NCBI GenBank assembly: GCA_044221335.1
Contig: JBGAPI010000067.1
Span: 1-23,248 of the forward strand
Length of the DNA: 23,248 bases
From: JBGAPI01 sp044221335
GTDB taxonomy: Bacteria; Pseudomonadota; Gammaproteobacteria; Xanthomonadales; Ahniellaceae
Reading direction: 5' to 3'
Numbering within the stretch: the first letter of the stretch is position 1; each line of letters begins with the position of its first letter. Both the position numbers and the translations under genes were made by a program. The notes beneath the pieces were generated by a model. It searched no databases, had not been told where the DNA came from, and saw nothing but the letters and a program-made list of their open reading frames with translations. Shown here piece after piece: positions 7,039-13,238 of the stretch.

Positions 7039-7396
7039 CCCGCGAATGCGGGAAGCGTTTCACGGGTAGCGTTCGCCGCGATGTTCGGTGCAGGAGCGTC
7101 GTCAGCCGCGATGTCCGGGGGACATATGTCCCGACTGTGAGGCCGCGCTGATCGCGGCTTGCGCCGCTCCTGCATCGCGGCTTGCGCCGCTCCTACAGGT
7201 AGCGGATCGATAGACGTTGCGATCTGACACGCCGCTTTCGGTTCGAGGGCGCACCCTACGCACGGCTCATGCTAGCGTTCAACGTTTCCGGGCCCTTGGG
7301 TTGGCGGCGGAGGATCGGGGTGGCGAGCGTGTACTTCACGGACGGTCGAACTTCAGCTCCTGGCAGCGCGGCGCGATCTGCGCTGGAGCGCATCCC
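7039..7396. other. Intergenic region with REP-like hairpin cluster
   Basis: Between the PhnD-like gene and the five-gene cassette I see no supported gene. The region holds one inverted and two direct copies of a hairpin repeat (7089-7197) and a perfect 14-bp palindrome GGGACATATGTCCC at 7119-7132 between them. Positions 7200-7396 contain an in-frame extension of the next gene, but its arginine- and serine-rich translation does not look coding. The cassette promoter should lie here, though I cannot pick it with confidence. Confidence 0.6.
7089..7197. repeat. REP-like repeat cluster: one inverted and two direct copies
   Basis: Two direct copies at 7151-7174 and 7174-7197 read TCGCGGCTTGCGCCGCTCCT and each folds as GCGGC-TTGC-GCCGC. 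An inverted copy at 7089-7112 matches their reverse complement with three mismatches. The perfect palindrome GGGACATATGTCCC (7119-7132) sits between. The same family, with changed but still paired stems, is at 22858-22944 and 22273-22295. Confidence 0.8.
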
Positions 7397-7744
7397 GTGT
7401 CCGCTCGCCTGATCGCCCTCGGCCTTGCCTTCACGCCCTACGCCGGACTCGCCGCGCTCGACGGCTGGTGGCACGAGAAGGGGCGGGTGGTTCCCCGGTT
7501 CGAACAGGCACTGCATGGCGCGCTGGCGCTGCTGCTGCTTCTGTTCGTGACGCTGGTCGTGCGCGGCCAGGCGACCGCGGCGCTGATCGCCTTCGCGGTG
7601 TTCGTGCCGGTGCTGCTCGCCGACGAGCTCGGCTTCCATGGCGCGATCATGCGCCGCGAGCGCGTGCTGCACTGGTGCGCCGACGCCTGCCTCGCCGGCT
7701 TCGTGCTGTTCTGGCTGGTCTACGATGGCGTGCTCGGCGGATGA
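7397..7744 (+). CDS. Four-helix membrane protein with acid-x3-His pairs
   Basis: I do not recognise this family. The 115-residue product has four hydrophobic segments (about 4-20, 41-56, 60-75 and 93-112). The loops joining helices 1-2 and 3-4 carry four [D/E]-x3-H pairs: D22/H26, E36/H40, E77/H81 and E88/H92. Both loops should be on the same membrane face, so a metal site built from a duplicated two-helix unit is plausible, but this is inference. I chose the GTG at 7397 because GGAG lies 8 nt upstream and upstream sequence in frame (from 7217) looks non-coding. Its stop overlaps the Lgt-like ATG by 4 nt. It is the first gene of a five-gene transcript ending with a radical SAM protein. Confidence 0.75.
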   Translation: MSARLIALGLAFTPYAGLAALDGWWHEKGRVVPRFEQALHGALALLLLLFVTLVVRGQATAALIAFAVFVPVLLADELGFHGAIMRRERVLHWCADACLAGFVLFWLVYDGVLGG

Positions 7745-8487
7745 ACGATTTCGCCTTCCACTGGGGCTATGTCCTGATGATCCTGGGCGGCGTCGCGTTG
7801 ACGCTGACCTTTCCCCTGACTCGGGGCCTCAGCCGTTCCGACAGCCGGCGACGCTACTGGCTGCTGCAGGGCATCACGCTGTTCGCCGCGCTCGTCGGGG
7901 CGAAGTTCGCGGTTCTCGTGGGCGACGGTCTGTGGCCGCTGCACGAGTTCCACGACTGGGGCGGGCTGATCAAGTCCGGGCGCTCGATCGTCGGCGCACT
8001 GCTGTTCGGCTTCCTTGCCGCCGAGATCGCGAAGCCGCTGCTCGACTACCACCTGCCGCCGAACGACCGCTTCGCGCTGATCCTGCCGTTCTCGCTGGCG
8101 ATTGGCCGGATCGGCTGCGTGCTCGCCGGCTGCTGCCGCGGAACGCCCTGGGACGGCCCCTGGGCGATCACCTACGAGGACGGCATCCCGCGCCACCCCG
8201 CTGCCGTCTACGAGATGCTGTTCGACCTCGCGTTCGGACTCGTCGCCCTGGCGATCTTCCGTCGCCGGTTGCTGCACGGCCGTCTGTTCGCGCTGTTCAT
8301 GCTCGCCTACGGCGTGTTCCGCTTCACCAGCGAATTCTGGCGCGAGACCGCCAAGGCCTTCGGTGGCCTGTCGGCCTACCAGTGGATGAGCGCGATGCTG
8401 GTGGTCGCGGGCGTGGCGAGCCTGGTCCTGCGCAGCCGGCAGCCGCTGCCGGCCTTCAGTGACACGGGTACGGGAGAAGCGCGATGA
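7741..8487 (+). CDS. Divergent prolipoprotein diacylglyceryl transferase (Lgt) paralogue
   Basis: The 248-residue, multi-helix protein has the Lgt family landmarks: HDWGGLIKSGRSIVGALLFG (71-90), GRIGC (122-126), RHPAAVYE (151-158) and YGVFRFTSEFWR (190-201) with R194 and E198. Canonical Lgt moves diacylglyceryl from phosphatidylglycerol to the lipobox cysteine of prelipoproteins. Here the usual GR(I/L)GNFIN segment is replaced by GRIGCVLAGCCRG, a cysteine variant seen in divergent family members. No thyA, which often follows housekeeping lgt, is nearby. It is coupled by ATGA overlaps to genes on both sides. I infer a specialised glycerolipid-handling role in this cassette; it could alternatively be the sole Lgt of the cell, though the context argues against that. 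Confidence 0.85.
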   Translation: MNDFAFHWGYVLMILGGVALTLTFPLTRGLSRSDSRRRYWLLQGITLFAALVGAKFAVLVGDGLWPLHEFHDWGGLIKSGRSIVGALLFGFLAAEIAKPLLDYHLPPNDRFALILPFSLAIGRIGCVLAGCCRGTPWDGPWAITYEDGIPRHPAAVYEMLFDLAFGLVALAIFRRRLLHGRLFALFMLAYGVFRFTSEFWRETAKAFGGLSAYQWMSAMLVVAGVASLVLRSRQPLPAFSDTGTGEAR

Positions 8488-8735
8488 CGACTCCGGAACA
8501 GCCGGACCAAGACCTGCCGCCGCCGCGGAGCGGTCCGGGTGAGATGCGCCTGCCGGAGGTCGACACGCCGCCGCCGGAGCAGTCCAAGCACTTCCAGCCG
8601 CCGCGGCCCGAGTCGGCCGGCATGCACTGGGCATTGAAGATCCTGATCGGCATCGCGAGCGTGATCGGTGGAGGCGTGCTGCTGGTCGGCGTCGCCATCC
8701 TGGTCGTGCTCGGCAGCTGCATGCTGGGACGCTGA
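8484..8735 (+). CDS. Proline-rich bitopic membrane protein
   Basis: The 83-residue product is not one I recognise. Residues 1-46 are hydrophilic and proline-rich (LPPPRSGPGE, DTPPPEQSKHFQPPRPE). Residues 48-78 form one long hydrophobic segment with small residues (LIGIASVIGGGVLLVGVAIL) and a single cysteine near the C-terminus (GSCMLGR). It lacks a signal peptide, so the proline-rich part is probably cytoplasmic. The ATG at 8484 overlaps the Lgt-like stop (ATGA), and the stop is 1 nt before the ferritin-like gene, so it is a genuine cassette member. A scaffold linking the soluble and membrane enzymes is a guess. Confidence 0.75.
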   Translation: MTTPEQPDQDLPPPRSGPGEMRLPEVDTPPPEQSKHFQPPRPESAGMHWALKILIGIASVIGGGVLLVGVAILVVLGSCMLGR

Positions 8736-8736
8736 G

Positions 8737-9450
8737 ATGATCATCGGAGCGATCAAGCGCCAGCTGCACCGCGACATCGTCGCCGACCCGCTGCTGCACG
8801 CGCGGGTGCTGAACCTGTACCTGAATGGCGAGGCCTACCCGCACCGGGTCGACGACTATTTCCCGGTCGCCCACGTCGAGGCGCCGGAACTGGCCGACCG
8901 GATGCGGCGCCACATGTCGGAGGAAGACACCCACATCGCGCTCTATCGCCGAGCCATCGAGAAGCTCGGCGGCAGGGTCGAGGACCTGCCGCACGCCTGC
9001 ATCTTCAATGCGGTGATCCGCCACCACACGCCGGAATCCTGGGCCGTGCGCGAGCACCATGACACCGACGAGAAGCGCCTGCGCCTCGCGCACTTCCTCG
9101 CCCATGCGCATTGCCTCGAGGCGCGGGTCGCGCGCTCGCTGGAGATGCACGTCGACGCCTGCGCGCACTCCACCACGCCCTATGCCGCGAAGGCGGTCGG
9201 CAAGGTGCTGTCGGACGAGCACGACCACGTGCGCTACACCGCCGAGGCGGTGGATACCCTGCTGCCGAAGCAGCGCGCGGCCGATGTGTGGGCGGTGCAC
9301 CGGCGCGCGGAGAGGCAGGCAAACCTCGATTTCTCCGCGAGCCAGTTGAAGCGGCTGCTGACCGAGAGCCGTAGCCATTGGCCGGCGTCGCGCCGCGGCT
9401 TCTATCGAGCCTGCTCGATGGCGATGCGCGCGGTACTCGCCGGTGCGTAA
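8737..9450 (+). CDS. Ferritin-like putative diiron protein
   Basis: The 237-residue, mainly helical, soluble protein has the ligand spacing of ferritin-like diiron proteins. E63-x2-H66 (EEDTHIALYRRAIEKLGG), E128 (HCLEARVARSLEMH) and E161-x2-H164 (DEHDHVRYTAEAVD) are on successive predicted helices, with an earlier glutamate candidate at E48, E51 or E32. Such proteins use a diiron or dimanganese centre for oxygenation, desaturation or electron transfer. I cannot assign a named family or substrate. The ATG at 8737 begins 1 nt after the previous stop; upstream in-frame sequence from 8668 overlaps that gene and is rejected. Its end overlaps the radical SAM GTG by 8 nt. The DEHDHVRYT segment is the strongest clue, and the rest is pattern-based. 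Confidence 0.8.
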   Translation: MIIGAIKRQLHRDIVADPLLHARVLNLYLNGEAYPHRVDDYFPVAHVEAPELADRMRRHMSEEDTHIALYRRAIEKLGGRVEDLPHACIFNAVIRHHTPESWAVREHHDTDEKRLRLAHFLAHAHCLEARVARSLEMHVDACAHSTTPYAAKAVGKVLSDEHDHVRYTAEAVDTLLPKQRAADVWAVHRRAERQANLDFSASQLKRLLTESRSHWPASRRGFYRACSMAMRAVLAGA

Positions 9451-10987
9451 GCCCCTGTCCATCGACGTGCGGGTGGAGCCGACGGCGCCGGCGCCGTCGA
9501 TCTGGCCGCGATCGTCGCTCGACTACGAGGGGCGCCTCGAGCGCATCGCGGGCCCGCTGCGCGAGCTCGACGAGGCCGCGGTGCGCGCGCGTTTCGTGCT
9601 CGGCACCGAGGACGTGCTGCTGAAGACCACCCTGTCGCTGTGTGCCGAGTGCCTCGCGCACGTCCCGGCGGCAGTGGTCGCCCGCCACGGCCGGGTGCTG
9701 ATGGTGAAGCACTGCCGCCGCCACGGCCACGCTGCCGCGGTGATCGAGAACGACGTCGCCTGGTACCGGCTGTCGAACAAGGACCGCTGGGGCCGTGCCT
9801 ATGCCGCCGAGCCGAAGATCGATTTCCCGAAGTTCGACTCCGGCTGCTGCGCGCCGGGCGAGTCCTGCGGCACGCCGCCGAGCGCCCCGCACCGCGACGA
9901 CTTCGCCGACCAGCGGGTCAACAAGAGCTGCACGGTACTGATCGAGATCACCGACGCCTGCAATCTCAACTGCCGGGTCTGCTACGCCGAGAGCGCCGGC
10001 GACCGCTTCCTCCCGCTGGGGGATCTCTCGGCCCACCTGACCGCGCTGCTCGCGCAGAAGGGCTACCTCGACTCGGTGCAGATCACCGGCGGCGAGGCGA
10101 TCCTGCATCCGCAGTTCTGGGACTTCCTCGCGTTCTGCGTCGGGCAGAAGCGGATCGGCAAGGTCTACCTGCCGACCAACGGCATCGAGTACGCCAAGCG
10201 CGGCGTCGCCGAGCGGCTTCGGCCGTTCCGACACAAGCTCCTGGTGCTGCTGCAGTTCGACGGCGAGGACCGCCCGACCAACGAGACCCTGCGCCGCGCG
10301 CGGCCGGTGAAGCGGCGGCTCGCGCTGATCCGTCGCCTGGAGCGGCTTGGAATCGCGATGCAGCTGACGATGACGCTGTCGCCTGGGATCAGCGAGGCCG
10401 ACATCGCGTGGGTGGTGGGTATCGCGCGCCAGCACCGCAACGTGCGCCTGCTCGCGATGCAGCCGGCGTTCTACTCCGGCCGCTACGAGCTGAAGGCCGA
10501 TCCGCTGACCCGGGTGACGCTGTCGGACTGTGTCAAGGGCGTCGCCGCGGCGCTGTCGCTGTCGACGAAGCAGCAGGACTTCCTGCCGATTCCCTGCTCG
10601 CACCCGAACTGCGGATGGGTCACGCTGTATGCGCGCCGCTTCGGCCTGTTCGCCAACATCGCGCGCCACGTTGACCTCGACGCGGTGATGAACGATGTCG
10701 CCTACAAGACCCTGCTGTCGGAGAAGGAGATGCAGGAGATCGTCGGCACGCGCCGCTCGGGGCCGCAAGGCTTCCTCGCACGGATGGCGCGAAAGCTGAT
10801 CCGCCCGCAGGACGTGTTCGGCATCGCGATCAAGCCCTTCATGGACCGCTACAACTACGACCAGGACAGGGTCTCGTCATGCTGCCACCACATGACCGAT
10901 ACCCACGGGCGGCTGGTGAGCTTCTGCGAGTACAACGCGCGGCTGCGGCGGAAGGACAGCTGGGCCAGGTTGCCGGTGATCGAGTAG
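9443..10987 (+). CDS. Radical SAM protein of the MJ0619/Tes (COG1964) type
   Basis: The 514-residue enzyme has the radical SAM motif C173-x3-C177-x2-C180 (DACNLNCRVCYAES) and GGE at 216-218. It has additional cysteines at both ends. The N-terminus carries C67-x2-C70 (KTTLSLCAEC) and C91RRHG, a rubredoxin-like knuckle; C135, C136 and C142 follow. The C-terminal part has C385SHPNC390, C480, C481 and C495 (SFCEYN), suited to auxiliary Fe-S clusters. This layout is that of MJ0619-type proteins, including tetraether synthase, which joins lipid chains by C-C bonds. The start is the GTG at 9443, overlapping the previous stop. Cassette partners are membrane and lipid related, so I infer a lipid C-H substrate. 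Family assignment is by remembered motifs, and the reaction is unknown. Confidence 0.85.
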   Translation: MRKPLSIDVRVEPTAPAPSIWPRSSLDYEGRLERIAGPLRELDEAAVRARFVLGTEDVLLKTTLSLCAECLAHVPAAVVARHGRVLMVKHCRRHGHAAAVIENDVAWYRLSNKDRWGRAYAAEPKIDFPKFDSGCCAPGESCGTPPSAPHRDDFADQRVNKSCTVLIEITDACNLNCRVCYAESAGDRFLPLGDLSAHLTALLAQKGYLDSVQITGGEAILHPQFWDFLAFCVGQKRIGKVYLPTNGIEYAKRGVAERLRPFRHKLLVLLQFDGEDRPTNETLRRARPVKRRLALIRRLERLGIAMQLTMTLSPGISEADIAWVVGIARQHRNVRLLAMQPAFYSGRYELKADPLTRVTLSDCVKGVAAALSLSTKQQDFLPIPCSHPNCGWVTLYARRFGLFANIARHVDLDAVMNDVAYKTLLSEKEMQEIVGTRRSGPQGFLARMARKLIRPQDVFGIAIKPFMDRYNYDQDRVSSCCHHMTDTHGRLVSFCEYNARLRRKDSWARLPVIE

Positions 10988-11010
10988 AACCGGCCGTCAA
11001 CGACAAATCT

Positions 11011-11038
11011 GTGGGACGGGGCTGAAGCCCCGTCCCAC
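11011..11038. terminator. Perfect hairpin between convergent genes
   Basis: GTGGGACGGGGC (11011-11022) and GCCCCGTCCCAC (11027-11038) form a perfect 12-bp stem with a TGAA loop. It lies midway between the radical SAM stop (10987) and the pbpC stop (11046), so it can terminate both. Only the minus-strand side has a modest T-rich tail. The core matches the hairpin at 42-65, so it is also a member of a dispersed repeat class. Confidence 0.7.
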
Positions 11039-11045
11039 AGGGGGG

Positions 11046-13238
11046 CTAGCGGACCGTGAAGAGGATCCGGTCGGCGACCTTGCCCTCGGCGTCCACCAGT
11101 GCCAGCCGGTGCGCGCCGACCGCCGGCTTCCACAGCGTCATCTCGCCCGCGTCGCCCAGCGCCTTGTCGTCCAGCTCGAAATGCATCCCGCGCACGTCGC
11201 CCTCGGCGCTGAGCGCGACCCGTTGGCGCGGTTCCGGGATGTCGGGATCGAGCGCAATCACCATGCCGTTGCCGGGGGCTTCGATGCGGGCTTTGCGCTG
11301 GCGGCCGAGGCTGGCGTCGACGTTGGGTAGTTCGCTGCCGGCGAGGAACCATTCGCGGCGTGCGCTTTCCAGCGCCGGACGGAACTGCACGTCGCGTGCC
11401 ACCACGCCCGGCGGCGGTGACGGCGCCGACGGCGCGTCGCCCGCATGGAGTGCCAGCATGATCTGCTGCCACACCGGGGCCGCGCCGGTGACGCCGCTGA
11501 CCTCGCGCATCGCGTCGCCCTCGAAGTTGCCGACCCACACCGCGATCGTGTAGCGCTCGGAGAATCCGATGCACCAGTTGTCGCGCATGTCCTTGCTGGT
11601 GCCGGTCTTGGCGGCGCTCCAGAACGGCGTCTCCAGCGTGTTGCCGAGCCCGAACGTGAGGCCGCGCGCGGCGCGGTCGGACAGGATGTCGGCGACGACG
11701 AAGCTGGCCGCCGGATCCAGGGAAAGCGCCGCGGGCGCGGCTTCCGCGCCGTCCTCGGCGACGACATGCAGGTGCAGCGGCCGACCGCCCCGCGCGAGTC
11801 GCGCATAGGCCTCCGCCTGCTCCCACAGGCTGACTTCGGCCGAGCCCAGCGCCAGCGAGTAGCCGTAGTAGTCGCCGCCGCGGTCGATGCCGCGGTAGCC
11901 GAGATCGACAAGCCGCGAGCGGAACGGCTCGACACCGGTCAGCACCAGGGTGCGCACCGCAGGCACGTTGAGCGAGCTCGCCAGCGCGGTGCGCGCGGAC
12001 ACCAGGCCCTTGAACTCGCGATCGTAGTCCTGCGGGATGTAGGTGCCGCTGGCGGTGTCGAGGTGGATCGGCGAGTCGTCGAGCAGCGACGCCGCGGTGA
12101 TCAGTCCCTGCTCGATCGCCATCTCGTACAGGAAGGGCTTCAGCGTCGAGCCAGCCTGGCGACGGGCGGCGACACCGTCCAGCGTCGGTGCCTTCGACTT
12201 CGGGCCGGCCGAGCCGACGTAGGCGAGCACCGCGCCGTCGCGGTTGTCGACCACCAGGACGGCGCCGTCGCGCACGTTGCGTTCGGCGAGGCGCGCGAGC
12301 TGGTTGGCGAGCGCGTCGCGGGCGAAGGCCTGCCAGTGCGCATCGAGCGTGCTGCGGCGGCTGCTGCCGGCCTCCTGCAGCAGCTTCTGCGCGAGCTGCG
12401 GCGCGAGGTGCGGTTCCTCGGCGGTCGCCATGCGCCGCGCGAGCATCGCATCGGCGAGTTCGGCGAGATGCCCGCACTCCGCGTCCGGCTGCGCCGCGCG
12501 GCGGCGCGTGCAGGCGCGATCGGCGACCCGCGCGGGCGTCGCGTTCGGGTCGGGCAGCAGCGCGACCAGCACCGTCGCCTCGTCGGCATCGAGCGCGTCG
12601 GCCGATTTGCCCGCGAAGATCCCGGCGGCCGCATCGATGCCGACCACTTCGCCGCGCAGCCCGACGCGGTTCAGGTAGGCCTCGAGGATCTGTTCCTTGC
12701 TCCAGCCGCGCTCGATCGCGTGTGCGGTGCGCATCTGCAGCCATTTGCGGGCGAGGGCCGCCAGCGTGCCGCGCGGCCGCGGTCGATCGATCAGCAGCGT
12801 CGCCAGCTGCATCGACAGTGTGCTGGCGCCGCGCTGGTTGCGGCCGAGCACGCGGTCGCGCAGCGCGCCGGCGAGCGCCAGCAGGTCGACACCGCCGTGC
12901 GCGCGGAATCGCCGGTCCTCGCCGGCGACCAGCGCTTCGATCACCGCCGGCGACACTTCCGCCAGCGGCCGCCAGGCGCCGCGGCGCTCGCCGAGGTCGC
13001 GGCGGGTGCTGTCGATGCGGTTGCCGTGGCGATCGAGCAGGAAGGCGGCCGAGGCGCGGTGCCGCGCGCGGATCTGCTCGTAGCTCGGCACCGCGAGCGG
13101 CAGCCAGGTCGATGCGATCAGTAGCAAGGGGGCGAGCAGCGCGATCGCCAGGGCCGCGCGGCGCGAGCGGCGCGTACGCAGCCGAAGCAGCAGCGTGCGC
13201 ACCGCGGTGGCGGCGATCGTCGCGAGGCGGGCGCTCAC
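11046..13238 (-). CDS. pbpC: Penicillin-binding protein 1C (bifunctional peptidoglycan synthase)
   Basis: The 730-residue class A PBP has an N-terminal membrane anchor (about 29-48). A GT51 glycosyltransferase domain follows with its catalytic motif EDRRFRAHGGVD (E107), then RGASTLSMQLA and KWLQMR. The transpeptidase domain has S364TLK, S421SLN and K544TGTS, so all active-site motifs are intact. A C-terminal BiPBP_C-type beta domain (about 640-730) completes the PbpC architecture. The GTG at 13238 overlaps the stop of the upstream macroglobulin gene as GTGA. This yfhM-pbpC pairing is known in proteobacteria, where the two act together as a periplasmic defence and repair pair. The longer open frame upstream of 13238 is a shadow of the macroglobulin gene. 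Confidence 0.93.
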   Translation of the reverse strand: MSARLATIAATAVRTLLLRLRTRRSRRAALAIALLAPLLLIASTWLPLAVPSYEQIRARHRASAAFLLDRHGNRIDSTRRDLGERRGAWRPLAEVSPAVIEALVAGEDRRFRAHGGVDLLALAGALRDRVLGRNQRGASTLSMQLATLLIDRPRPRGTLAALARKWLQMRTAHAIERGWSKEQILEAYLNRVGLRGEVVGIDAAAGIFAGKSADALDADEATVLVALLPDPNATPARVADRACTRRRAAQPDAECGHLAELADAMLARRMATAEEPHLAPQLAQKLLQEAGSSRRSTLDAHWQAFARDALANQLARLAERNVRDGAVLVVDNRDGAVLAYVGSAGPKSKAPTLDGVAARRQAGSTLKPFLYEMAIEQGLITAASLLDDSPIHLDTASGTYIPQDYDREFKGLVSARTALASSLNVPAVRTLVLTGVEPFRSRLVDLGYRGIDRGGDYYGYSLALGSAEVSLWEQAEAYARLARGGRPLHLHVVAEDGAEAAPAALSLDPAASFVVADILSDRAARGLTFGLGNTLETPFWSAAKTGTSKDMRDNWCIGFSERYTIAVWVGNFEGDAMREVSGVTGAAPVWQQIMLALHAGDAPSAPSPPPGVVARDVQFRPALESARREWFLAGSELPNVDASLGRQRKARIEAPGNGMVIALDPDIPEPRQRVALSAEGDVRGMHFELDDKALGDAGEMTLWKPAVGAHRLALVDAEGKVADRILFTVR

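Noticed and set aside
7151..7197. Tandem 23-bp units as the start of a CRISPR array
   Set aside because: The copies are directly adjacent with no spacers, there are only two, each is itself a hairpin, and no cas genes are present.
7217..7396. N-terminal extension of the first cassette gene (175 residues instead of 115)
   Set aside because: The extra 60 residues are arginine- and serine-rich without hydrophobic pattern, while GTG at 7397 has a well-spaced GGAG.
7720..10768. Long minus-strand frames opposite the five-gene cassette
   Set aside because: The plus-strand products have clear motifs and coupled junctions; the minus-strand translations are arginine-rich and featureless.
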